Positions 1 through 7,317 of a stretch of DNA of 64,000 nt are shown piece after piece. The DNA comes from Cyanobacteria bacterium UBA5018. GTDB lineage: Bacteria; Cyanobacteriota; Cyanobacteriia; PCC-6307; Cyanobiaceae. The stretch is taken from positions 8,527-72,526 of the forward strand of contig DGYA01000124.1 of assembly GCA_002396505.1 (NCBI GenBank), given 5' to 3'. Numbering within the stretch: the stretch's first letter is position 1; each line of letters begins with the position of its first letter. Under the pieces are notes generated by a model that saw nothing but the letters and a program-made list of their open reading frames with translations, did not search any database and was not told the origin of the DNA. The translations under genes were made by a program, and so were the position numbers.

Positions 1-387
1 CCCCGGCGCCACCCGCAGCCGCCGGCTGACGGTCCAGCTGCTCTGGCCGGGCTGGATCCAGGGACCCTGCTCCACCAGCTCCAGGCCCAATTCGGATGGA
101 TCGGGCTGCCAGTCGGCCAGGTCAAAGCGCACGCTGACCACGGTTTCGGCGGCGCGGCCCTGGCGGAGCATGGCGCTATTGATCAGATCGGGCAGCCGTT
201 CGGCGCGCATGCCGCGGCTGGTGGCCAGGCCCAGGCAGAACAGCACCGCATCGAGGATGTTGCTCTTGCCCGAGCCATTGGGGCCGGTAACCACCGTAAA
301 ACCGGTCTCGAGCGGGATCGAGATCGAGCCGCCAAACGACTTGAAGTGGGTGAGCTCGACCTGATTGATGTGGACCAACAGGCCCAT
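1..387 (-). CDS. smc: Chromosome segregation ATPase SMC, N-terminal part
   Basis: The translated minus strand begins [20 protein letters not shown] and has the Walker A motif GPNGSGKSN at about residues 36-44, the classic N-terminal head of SMC. The gene runs off the left edge, so only about 129 residues are present. SMC dimers organise and compact the nucleoid using ATP; the partner head, coiled coils and hinge lie outside the window. The ATG at 385-387 fits the family N-terminus. It is divergent from the gene starting at 472, with about 84 bp between them. Confidence 0.93.
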   Translation of the reverse strand, partial: MGLLVHINQVELTHFKSFGGSISIPLETGFTVVTGPNGSGKSNILDAVLFCLGLATSRGMRAERLPDLINSAMLRQGRAAETVVSVRFDLADWQPDPSELGLELVEQGPWIQPGQSSWTVSRRLRVAPG

Positions 388-471
388 TCGCCAGTCATCG
401 GAAATGTAGCGGAGGCTGCCCACCGCTCCAGGGAGTTCCTAGCCTGGGCTTAGCAACGCGCGCGAGGTTAG

Positions 472-1167
472 ATGGATCCCAATACCAGGCTGAATCCAGC
501 GACAGGCCTGGATCCCGATACCAGGCTGAATCCGGATACCAGGCTGGATCCGGAGCAACGGCTGAATCCTGAGTCCCACCTAAAACCCGAAACAAAACTG
601 GCTGGCGAGACTGAACTGCATGGCGAGACAGGGCTGCATGACGAGACAGGGCTGGCTCTCGATCCCCCCAACCCCGCGGCGACCAGCCCCGCGGCTGCCA
701 GCCCCGCATGCCAGGTGCCCAAGCCGGAACCACCCGGCTGGCGGCACCAGTCCGGGGGGGCTGGGGCGGCGCAGTTGCCGCTGGTGAACAGCTTCCGCGA
801 GCGCTTTGAGGCGCTGCTACCTCGCATCCAGGAGCAGTGGCCCAGCGTGGCCCGCCACAGCCTGGAGGCCAGCCGCGGCAGCCTAGAGGAGGTTGCGGCG
901 GTGATCGCCAGCCAAACGGGCCGCACCGCCACGGTGGTGCAAGAACAGCTGCTGGAACTGCTGCAGGTGGCCGGCGAGCAGACAGCCCGCCTGGCCGATG
1001 GCCTCGAACCCCTGGAGCAGCAGCTGCAGCGCCTGCTAGACGAACTCGACGCCACCCTGAGGCCCCGGCTGGAGGCGCCGGTGCGTCAGCGGCCCCTGTT
1101 GGCCGTGGGCCTGGCCGCCGGCGTGGGCCTGCTGGTTGGCATGCTGCTCTCCTCCAGACGGCGCTAG
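472..1167 (+). CDS. Membrane-anchored DUF883/ElaB-like protein with hexapeptide repeats
   Basis: A 231-residue protein in three parts. Residues 1-60 are about ten degenerate six-residue repeats of the type P-D/E-T-R/G-L-N/D, encoded by an 18-bp tandem DNA repeat. Residues 100-195 form a long amphipathic helix with coiled-coil character. Residues 207-226 are one membrane segment followed by a basic tail (SSRRR). The C-terminal architecture resembles DUF883/YqjD-type inner-membrane anchored proteins, but the match is by layout and not certain. It stops 2 bp before the next gene (Holin-X type), and these two families often occur together in envelope-stress modules. Translation of the repeat region is not proven; a start downstream of it is possible. 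Confidence 0.7.
   Translation: MDPNTRLNPATGLDPDTRLNPDTRLDPEQRLNPESHLKPETKLAGETELHGETGLHDETGLALDPPNPAATSPAAASPACQVPKPEPPGWRHQSGGAGAAQLPLVNSFRERFEALLPRIQEQWPSVARHSLEASRGSLEEVAAVIASQTGRTATVVQEQLLELLQVAGEQTARLADGLEPLEQQLQRLLDELDATLRPRLEAPVRQRPLLAVGLAAGVGLLVGMLLSSRRR
473..655 (+). repeat. 18-bp degenerate tandem repeat, translated in frame
   Basis: About ten 18-bp units related to CCGGATACCAGGCTGAAT run through the first 60 codons of the membrane protein gene. Because 18 is a multiple of three, they read as a hexapeptide repeat. Later units drift towards GGCGAGACAGGGCTGCAT. It is one of many arrays of this kind in the window, each with its own unit. Confidence 0.8.
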
Positions 1168-1169
1168 GC

Positions 1170-1568
1170 ATGACTGAGTCGCAACCCCAGGGCCAGGGCC
1201 AGGGTCGCGGCCCCGGAATGGCTGGCCGGGTGACGGCCCTGGCCGCCTCGGTGATGGATTTGCACGTGCGCATCGCCCTGCAGGAAATCGACCGGGAGAA
1301 GCGGCGGCTGATTGGCGGCGGCCTGTTTTTGATCCTGGGGGGAGTGTTGATGCTGCTGGCCCTGGTGGCGCTGCAGGCGGCCCTGGTGGTGTGGCTGGTG
1401 CAGGGCCAGGGCTGGCCGCTGGGCCAGGCGCTGCTGGCGGTGGCGGCCCTGGATTTGACGGTGGCTGGCGCCAGCCTGCGGCTCGGCGGCCTGCTCACCA
1501 AGGGGCCCTACCTGCCCCAAACCATCGAGGGCCTCAACCGCACCAGCCGCGCCCTGCTGGGCCGCTGA
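1170..1568 (+). CDS. Phage holin family protein (Holin-X/DUF1469 type)
   Basis: A 132-residue protein with a soluble N-terminal amphipathic helix (residues 15-45, including LHVRIALQEIDREK) and two strongly hydrophobic segments at about residues 50-75 and 83-105. This matches the Actinobacterial Holin-X family (PF07332), small membrane proteins of unknown cellular role despite the name. ATG at 1170 follows the previous stop by 2 bp, so the pair is probably co-transcribed. Its stop codon lies inside sequence shared with the duplicated DUF2887-DUF4351 gene downstream, so the original 3' end may have been altered by the duplication. Confidence 0.75.
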   Translation: MTESQPQGQGQGRGPGMAGRVTALAASVMDLHVRIALQEIDREKRRLIGGGLFLILGGVLMLLALVALQAALVVWLVQGQGWPLGQALLAVAALDLTVAGASLRLGGLLTKGPYLPQTIEGLNRTSRALLGR

Positions 1569-1884
1569 GCACCGAACAAATCATGGTGATCACCGGCATC
1601 CCCCTAGACCACCTGCGCCACACCCGCGCCTTCCAAGAAATCCACAACGAGGGAATGCAAAAGGCCTACAGGAAGGCCTACAGAAAGGCCGACAGGAAGG
1701 CCAACGCCAGGAGGCCGCCGCCCTCACCATGAGGCAGCTCGATCGCCGTTGCGGGCCCCTTCTCCCCGCCAACAGGGCCGCCATCGAGGCGCTGGAGCTG
1801 GTAAAGCTGGAGACCCTGGCAGAAGAGTTGCTGGACTTCAGCGGCGCGGCAGACCTGCTGCGCTGGCTTGATCTACAGGGCTGA
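1565..1884 (+). pseudogene. 5'-truncated copy of the DUF2887-DUF4351 gene
   Basis: From 1565 the sequence is nearly identical to 2596-2919 of the intact gene downstream. It keeps the segment STEQIMVITGIPLD, a linker rich in K/R/E/G and the C-terminal DUF4351 helices, including LAEELLDFSGAADLLRWL. The linker is frameshifted: the frame entering it stops at CCATGAGG near 1731, while the DUF4351 part reads on in another frame to a TGA at 1882-1884. The N-terminal nuclease-like part is missing. It is fused directly to the tail of the holin-family gene. Confidence 0.8.
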
Positions 1885-1974
1885 GAGCTGGATTCGCAAG
1901 CGGGCTAAACAGATTCGCGGCCCCCTATTTCTATTTCCCGCCGCCGTAGTTTCCAGCCCAACCTCAAACCACCA

Positions 1975-2919
1975 TTGAAGAGCGACCACTGGTTCTACCG
2001 GGTGTTTCAGGCGTTGCCCGATCTAATCCGCTGGCTGCCGGCTAACGATGCTGATTCTGGCTCCGGCTTTGCTGACCAGGGCCTGGCGACAGCGGGCCAA
2101 GGACTGCTGGAAGCGGGAGAAGACAGTCTTTATCGCTTTTCGGCGCCAGAACTAAAAGCCCTTAGCCACCGCCTCGATGGCCTGCTCTGGCCCAGGGATT
2201 CAGCCTCTGGCTCCGAGGCTCTGCCGGTGGTGATCCTCGAGGTGCAGATGCACCCCGATCCGGTCTTTCACCACCGTTTAGCGGCCGAAACCTTCCGCTT
2301 TCTCCAGCAGCAGCCCCAGGTGCGCCACCTGCGGGTGGTGGTGCTCCTGGCCCATAGCCGGCTGAACCTGGGGACAAGGCAACCCGCCGCCCTCGGGCGC
2401 TTCCTCACAGAAGACGTGGCCTGGGTGGATCTAGAGGCACTCTGCCGCCAGCAAGGCACCGATCCCCTGCTGGCGCTGCTCACCATCCCCCTGCGGCCGG
2501 AACCAGAGCTGGGCAGTTGCTGCCAGGAAATCCTGGCGTTGCGACCAGAACTGCTGGAGCTGATTTTGCCTATGCTTGTGGAAAGATTCGCTGAGCTGAG
2601 CACCGAACAAATCATGGTGATCACCGGCATCCCCCTAGACGACCTCCGCCACACCCGCGCCTTCCAGGAAATCCTCAGCGAGGGCAAATACAAGGGCCGA
2701 CAAGAAGGTCTGCAGGAAGGCCTGCAAAAAGGCCAACGCCAGGAGGCCGCCGCCCTCACCCTGCGGCTACTCGAACGCCGCTGCGGGCCCCTACTACCCG
2801 CCACCAGGGCCGCCATTGAGGCGCTGGAGCTACCGCAGCTGGAGAGCCTGGCAGAAGAGTTGCTGGACTTCAGCGGCGCGGCAGACCTGCTGCGCTGGCT
2901 GGAGCTGCAGCAGTGCTGA
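1975..2919 (+). CDS. DUF2887-DUF4351 protein (PD-(D/E)XK-like, Rpn-related)
   Basis: The one intact copy in a tandem duplication, 314 residues. Residues 1-200 match the cyanobacterial DUF2887 family: opening KSDHWFYRVFQALPDLI, then E-x-Q core EVQMHPDPVFHHR near residue 90. This family is annotated as related to the Rpn recombination-promoting nuclease/PD-(D/E)XK transposase-like proteins. Residues 235-255 are an E/G/Q/K-rich linker, and residues 258-312 are the helical DUF4351 domain. The start is TTG at 1975; no ATG lies near the conserved N-terminus and the same TTG is kept in the truncated third copy. Biochemical function is unknown. Confidence 0.78.
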   Translation: MKSDHWFYRVFQALPDLIRWLPANDADSGSGFADQGLATAGQGLLEAGEDSLYRFSAPELKALSHRLDGLLWPRDSASGSEALPVVILEVQMHPDPVFHHRLAAETFRFLQQQPQVRHLRVVVLLAHSRLNLGTRQPAALGRFLTEDVAWVDLEALCRQQGTDPLLALLTIPLRPEPELGSCCQEILALRPELLELILPMLVERFAELSTEQIMVITGIPLDDLRHTRAFQEILSEGKYKGRQEGLQEGLQKGQRQEAAALTLRLLERRCGPLLPATRAAIEALELPQLESLAEELLDFSGAADLLRWLELQQC

Positions 2920-3091
2920 GGGCTGGAATCGCAAGCAGGCTAAACAGATTCGCGGCCCCCTATTTCTATTTCGCGCCGCCGTAGTTTCCAGCCCAGCCTC
3001 AAACCCCCCATTGAAGAGCGACCACTGGTTCTACCGGATGTTCCAGGCGTTGCCCGATCTAATCCGCTGGCTGCCGGCTAACGATGCTGAT
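2920..3091 (+). pseudogene. 3'-truncated third copy of the DUF2887 gene
   Basis: The spacer after the intact gene (2920-3010) repeats the spacer before it (1885-1974). The coding start is then repeated from the TTG at 3011 through KSDHWFYR-FQALPDLI and LPANDAD, ending at about 3091 where it runs into unrelated sequence and an in-frame TAA. Only about 26 codons survive. With the fragment at 1565 it brackets the intact copy at offsets of 1031 and 1036 bp. Confidence 0.8.
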
Positions 3092-3209
3092 AAATCGAGG
3101 CGCCTACGGCGCCCTCCGCAACAAACCAACAGCCTTAAATCCAGAAACCATAAATCCAACAGCCAAGGGCTAAGAAAATCCAATGGTTAAGGGATTAAGA
3201 GCTTAAGTA

Positions 3210-4184
3210 TTAAGAAGAACAGCCCTGGGGGAGGCAGACCAAACGCAAACCGACGTTGAAGTTGACGTAGCCAGGCCGGGAACGGAGGCGGTAGGCCGAG
3301 CGGCAGTACCTGGGGAGGGGGTCCCAGGAGCCGCCGCGCAGCAGCCTTGAAATAAATCTGTCATCTTTATTAACATCAGCACGCTTGATATCCGCGTCCA
3401 CCCAGGCGCTGCCATCGATCGGTGCTCCCTCATAGCTGGGGGGCCATTGATCCAAGCACCACTCCCACACATTGCCATGCATATCCCGCAGACCCCAAGC
3501 ATTAGCTGGGAAAGCTTTGATAGTAGAAGCACTGGCTGGCAACGTACCCACCGGTGTGGTCTGCCGCCGATACTCGCCCTTTGGACCATCACCATAAGTA
3601 CGATTACCATCGTAATTAGCAAGCTCCGAGCTGATCGTTTCCCCAAAGTTAAACGGTGTAACACTGCCCGCCCGGCAGGCATATTCCCACTGGGCTTCGC
3701 TGGGTAAGCTGTAGTTTTGGCCCGTACGCTTACTTAAGCGTTTGCAAAATTCGATCGCATCTTCCCAGCTTACCTCCTCCACCGGCCTCTGATCAGTGTT
3801 CAACTCACAAGCCAACAACCCAGCATTGCCGCCTTTTTGTTCATCGCCAACCTGAAAGTAGGAGGGGTTTGACTTCAACTCCCTCCCCCAGCTTTCCCCA
3901 TCCGGCGGCTGCCAACCAGCCACCACCCGCCACTGGGCCTGAGTAATCGGCGTTTGGCCCATCAAGAACTCCCCAATCTCCACCCGATGTTGAGGTCCTT
4001 CGGCATCAATCCGCTCCTCCTCCCCCTCCGGCGAACCCATCAAAAAGCTGCCGGCCGGAATCTTCAGCATCGTGAGCTCGAGCCCATCGATCCGCTCCAC
4101 AAAGGCCTGGCTACGGCTGCGCCAGCGCAGAATTTGAAGGGGTTCACCAAGCCGCTGGCCCCTGGCACCGCCAGCCCTAGACAT
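3210..4184 (-). CDS. SUMF1/FGE-fold protein, possible DGR variable protein
   Basis: A 324-residue formylglycine-generating-enzyme-fold protein (FGE-sulfatase family, PF03781). Landmarks are IPAGSFLMGSPEGE near residue 42, EVSWEDAIEFC near 137, LPSEAQWEYACRAG near 159, DMHGNVWEWCLD near 234 and LLRGGSWDPLPRYCRSAYR near the end. True FGE uses two active-site cysteines in that last block; here the first is absent, so sulfatase activation is unlikely. In the last 40 residues the framework GGSW, P, C, RSA, R, G, R is kept, while intervening positions where relatives commonly carry Asn are D, P, L, Y, L, S, V, F. This is the layout of retroelement-diversified C-type-lectin-fold proteins. The ATG at 4184 gives a short N-terminal extension with no signal peptide. 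Confidence 0.85.
   Translation of the reverse strand: MSRAGGARGQRLGEPLQILRWRSRSQAFVERIDGLELTMLKIPAGSFLMGSPEGEEERIDAEGPQHRVEIGEFLMGQTPITQAQWRVVAGWQPPDGESWGRELKSNPSYFQVGDEQKGGNAGLLACELNTDQRPVEEVSWEDAIEFCKRLSKRTGQNYSLPSEAQWEYACRAGSVTPFNFGETISSELANYDGNRTYGDGPKGEYRRQTTPVGTLPASASTIKAFPANAWGLRDMHGNVWEWCLDQWPPSYEGAPIDGSAWVDADIKRADVNKDDRFISRLLRGGSWDPLPRYCRSAYRLRSRPGYVNFNVGLRLVCLPQGCSS
3213..3335 (-). other. Candidate DGR variable region (VR-like C-terminus)
   Basis: Codons after GGC GGC TCC TGG are mostly of the form NNC at variable sites (GAC CCC CTC, TAC, TAC, CTC, TCC, TAC GTC AAC TTC AAC GTC), as expected if AAC codons of a template had their adenines replaced. High genome GC also favours C at third positions, so composition alone is not proof. 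No second copy of the framework (a template repeat) was found in the window. Confidence 0.4.
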
Positions 4185-4388
4185 AGCTCAAATCCCAGCA
4201 GCAGCTGGTCAATTCTATGCAAACAGAAAATAACTCGCAAGGGCAATTGCCGTGGCTTGCGGGGAATTGCGCTGGCTTGGGGAAGTGCGTTCTTCCATAG
4301 GCCAGAGCCACCCACCAGCGCCAGAGCCCTGTCACCAGGCCGCCGCCCTCAGCTCAAGCCAGCCCCGGTGGGCACCGCCTGGCCGATC

Positions 4389-6059
4389 ATGAAGGCAATC
4401 CGATTAGCGGTTGGTGAAGCGATGTCGTCTGAGCTGCTCCGCGAAATCTTGCAGCGCAGCGGCGAACATCTACTGCTGGTGGCCCTGGCGGTAGCCCTGG
4501 CCCTGGCAATCGCTCTGCCGTTGGGGGTGCTGATCCAGGAAAGGCCCCGGCTGGCGCGTCTAGTGCTGGGTACCGCCAGTGTTGTGCAAACCATCCCCAG
4601 CCTGGCGATCTTTGGTCTGCTGCTGAGCGTGCCCTTGCTGGGGGGCATCGGCCCCACTCCCGCCGTGGTGGCTCTCACCCTCTACGCCCTGTTGCCGCTG
4701 CTGCGGGGCCTGGTGAGCGGCCTGAGTTTGGTGCCGCCGGGGATCAATGAAGCCGGCCGGGCCCTGGGTCTCAATCGCCGGCAGGTGTTGCTGCATCTGC
4801 AATTTCCCCTGACCATTCCCAGCCTGATGGCGGCCTTGCGGGTGGCCACCGTGATCTCGGTGGGGGTGGCCACCATCGCCGCGGCCATCGGCGCCGGTGG
4901 CTTGGGGGTGTTTATTTTCCGCGGCATCGCCACGGTGAACAACACTCTGTTGCTGGCCGGTGCCCTGCCGTCGGCGGCGATCGCCCTGGCCGCCGATGCC
5001 GCATTGGGGGCTCTGGAGAAGCGCCTCAGTTACCAATCCCCAAAACGCCTCCGCCAATGGCGCTGGCCGATGGGCTGGCCGATCGGCTTGCGGATGGACT
5101 GGCAAGGGCGGTGGGCGGCAGCTTTTCTGGTGGTGCTGCTGGTGGCGATCCCCCTGGCCTGGCGCTGGGGTGGGCCGAAAGCCAACACGGCCACCACGGT
5201 GGTAATCGGAGCCAAGGGTTACACCGAACAGCTGATCCTGGGGGAGCTATTAGCCCAGGAGATAGAAGCCAAAACTCCTTTGCGAGTGAAGCGGGAGTTC
5301 AGCCTTGGCAGCACTTTCCTGGTGCATGAAGCCCTGCGGCGGGGTCGCATCGACGGCTACGTGGAATACACCGGCACCGCCTGGACGGCGATCCTGAACC
5401 AGCCACCCCTGCCTCCCCAGCCGCAGCAGCAGCGAGCTGAACAGCGGGCGGAGCAGCGGGCGAAAGTGTGGCAAAACGCGCGCCAGCTCTATAGCGAACG
5501 CTACGGCTTGCGCCTGTTCCCCTCGCTTGGCTTTGAAAATACCTTCGCGATCTTGATCCGCCGCGCCGATGGCCAAAGGCTGGGGCTGCGCAAAATCAGC
5601 GACGCCGTGGCGCCGGCTCGTCAATGGACGGCCGCCTTTGGCTACGAGTTCCTCAACCGCGTCGATGGCTTCTCCGGCCTGGCCCAGCGTTACGGGCTGC
5701 GTTTCGCCAAGCCGCCCAGCGCCATGGATCTGGGCCTCACCTACCGGGCCCTGGCCGATGGCCGTGTCGACCTGATCGCCGGGGACAGCACCAACGGCCT
5801 GATTGCTGTGCTCCAGCTACAACAACTGGAAGACGATCTCGGCTACTTCCCCCCCTACGACGCCGTGCCGGTGTTCCAGGAGGCCAGCCTGCGGCGCCAT
5901 CCGGAACTGATCACGATTATTGAGCGACTGACGGGCCGCCTATCGGCCGCCACCATGCAAAAGCTCAACGCAGCGGTGGATCAGCAACGACAAACTCCGG
6001 AGCATGTGGTGCGTCGCTGGCGGCAGGAAATGGGCCTCGCCGCTGCCGGCTTACCCTAA
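4389..6059 (+). CDS. Osmoprotectant ABC transporter permease fused to substrate-binding domain
   Basis: A fusion of a ProW/OpuBB-type permease and a ProX/OpuBC-type binding domain for glycine betaine, choline or related quaternary amines. The permease part (about residues 1-210) has several membrane helices and the motif VVQTIPSLAIFGLLL, with the EAA-like loop containing INEAGRALGLNRRQ that docks on the ATPase. After a membrane segment (AAFLVVLLVAIPLAW) the binding domain starts at VVIGAKGYTEQLILGELLA and continues to the end. A Q/R/A/E-rich insert (about residue 345) is encoded by a short 12-bp repeat. ATG 4389 is chosen; ATG 4422 is an equally good start nearer the family N-terminus. No ATP-binding subunit gene is in the window. 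Confidence 0.9.
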   Translation: MKAIRLAVGEAMSSELLREILQRSGEHLLLVALAVALALAIALPLGVLIQERPRLARLVLGTASVVQTIPSLAIFGLLLSVPLLGGIGPTPAVVALTLYALLPLLRGLVSGLSLVPPGINEAGRALGLNRRQVLLHLQFPLTIPSLMAALRVATVISVGVATIAAAIGAGGLGVFIFRGIATVNNTLLLAGALPSAAIALAADAALGALEKRLSYQSPKRLRQWRWPMGWPIGLRMDWQGRWAAAFLVVLLVAIPLAWRWGGPKANTATTVVIGAKGYTEQLILGELLAQEIEAKTPLRVKREFSLGSTFLVHEALRRGRIDGYVEYTGTAWTAILNQPPLPPQPQQQRAEQRAEQRAKVWQNARQLYSERYGLRLFPSLGFENTFAILIRRADGQRLGLRKISDAVAPARQWTAAFGYEFLNRVDGFSGLAQRYGLRFAKPPSAMDLGLTYRALADGRVDLIAGDSTNGLIAVLQLQQLEDDLGYFPPYDAVPVFQEASLRRHPELITIIERLTGRLSAATMQKLNAAVDQQRQTPEHVVRRWRQEMGLAAAGLP

Positions 6060-6103
6060 CCTTGGGCCGCAAACATTTGCCAGCCGGCATAGACTCAAAA
6101 TCA

Positions 6104-6259
6104 CTATTTCCCAGAGCCCGCCCAAGCCAGCAACGATTGCACGCCAAGCTTTCGCTTCACCTCCAGTAAATAGATGGCCAATTTCGAAGCATGATCCAAA
6201 TAGAAGAGCTGAACAAATTCCAATAGATCATCGGGGGTGCAGGGCTTGCCACCGGCCAT
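6104..6259 (-). CDS. Possible small protein of 51 residues
   Basis: The minus strand between two plus-strand genes holds an ATG-initiated frame with a helical, leucine-rich sequence (PDDLLEFVQLFYLDHASK, then LAIYLLEVKRKLG). It looks more protein-like than a random shadow frame, but I do not recognise a family and no clear ribosome binding site is present. The frame continues upstream into the antisense of the methyltransferase gene without a stop. Confidence 0.35.
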   Translation of the reverse strand: MAGGKPCTPDDLLEFVQLFYLDHASKLAIYLLEVKRKLGVQSLLAWAGSGK

Positions 6260-6313
6260 GGCCGCTGCTGCACCACCAATTAAGACTGGTGGGATGCGGC
6301 AAGGGCTTGGGCC

Positions 6314-7033
6314 ATGGATCTGTTCAATCGCCAGTGGAGCACATACCGCCAGATCGTTGATCACGACCTGATGGAGCATCGGGCCCTCAGTGCCGTGCTG
6401 GGCAATGCACTGACCAACTATCTGCAGCGACGCCAGTCCACCCCGGCCCCGGATAGAGCGGCGGCGGCCATGGTGGACCTGGGTTGCGGCGATCTCGCCC
6501 TGTTGGCGCCGCTGCTGCGCCAACTGCCGCTGAGCTCCTACCTGGGGCTGGATCTCTCGCCCCAGGTGCTACCCCTGGCCCGCCAGGCCCTGGGGCCCGT
6601 GGCCTATAGCTGCCAATTCCAACAGCAAAACCTGATCAACTGGGCCCAAACCCACCAGGGCGAGCCGCCGGTGCAGCTACTCCATTCCAGCTACGCGCTC
6701 CACCACCTCAGTGATCAGGCTAAGGGGGATTTTCTACGCCAGGCGCGTCAAAAAATCAGCGGCGATGGTCTGTTCCTCTGGGCCGATGTATTCCGCCAAC
6801 CTGGTGAATCGCTAGCCAACTATTTGCTTCGCTACAGCCAGCGCATCAACTCCAGCTGGCAGGTAATCGAAACCAGTCACCGCGATGCGGTGATTCACCA
6901 CATCACCAATTATGATCTGCCCGCCGATCGCGAGCAGATCGTGGCCATCGCCAGCGCCTGCGGCTGGCAGTGGCAGTGGCTATGGCAGGGCAGCCAGCAA
7001 GCAGAAGCCCTGGCGGCCCTAACGCCAGCTTGA
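6314..7033 (+). CDS. Class I SAM-dependent methyltransferase
   Basis: A 239-residue Rossmann-fold methyltransferase. Motif I is MVDLGCGDLALLAPLL at about residues 53-68, motif II GLDLSPQVLPLAR near 80-92, and the acceptor-side motif SSYALHHLSD near 126 resembles UbiE/Methyltransf_12/25 proteins. ATG 6314 precedes a conserved-looking FNRQWSTYRQIVDHDLMEH. The substrate is unknown. It stands alone: the permease fusion ends about 250 bp upstream and a gap of 284 bp follows. Confidence 0.85.
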   Translation: MDLFNRQWSTYRQIVDHDLMEHRALSAVLGNALTNYLQRRQSTPAPDRAAAAMVDLGCGDLALLAPLLRQLPLSSYLGLDLSPQVLPLARQALGPVAYSCQFQQQNLINWAQTHQGEPPVQLLHSSYALHHLSDQAKGDFLRQARQKISGDGLFLWADVFRQPGESLANYLLRYSQRINSSWQVIETSHRDAVIHHITNYDLPADREQIVAIASACGWQWQWLWQGSQQAEALAALTPA

Positions 7034-7091
7034 ATCCAAAAACCGGGCTACAGCCCAACAAATCTGCGTCATCAGTGGGTTAGCCCACTAG

Positions 7092-7154
7092 CAGACTCTG
7101 GAAAACCGCCATTTTGGCGATCCTGCCACCCGGGAAACTCTGCGGCCTCAGGCC
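7092..7154 (-). repeat. Dispersed MITE-like repeat, copy A
   Basis: This 63-bp stretch is the reverse complement of 36421-36483 with only a few differences. The shared core includes CGATCCTGCCACCCGGGAA and the end CAGACTCTGGAAA. It lies in the 284-bp gap between the methyltransferase and the glycine-rich protein. The second terminal inverted repeat is not present here, so this copy seems truncated. Confidence 0.75.
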
Positions 7155-7317
7155 ACTGCGGCGGGTAATCGCCGCCGGACCCGCTGTGCGGCTGAATCTG
7201 GTGGGTGGGGTTGGAAGCAATTCCTCACGGGTTGCTCCTGATCACGGCAGCCTTTGATCAAGATCGCCCAAATTTGGGCAATCTTCTGTACGATCAAGCC
7301 ATAACGGTTAACTACCC

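Noticed and set aside
395..1501. Long minus-strand frame of 368 codons opposite the DUF883-like and holin-family genes
   Set aside because: It is Arg/Pro/Ser-rich text with no motif, the usual antisense shadow in high-GC DNA; the plus-strand genes have clear membrane segments.
3210..4184. True formylglycine-generating enzyme
   Set aside because: Only one of the two active-site cysteines is present in the GGSW...CRSA block and no sulfatase gene is near.
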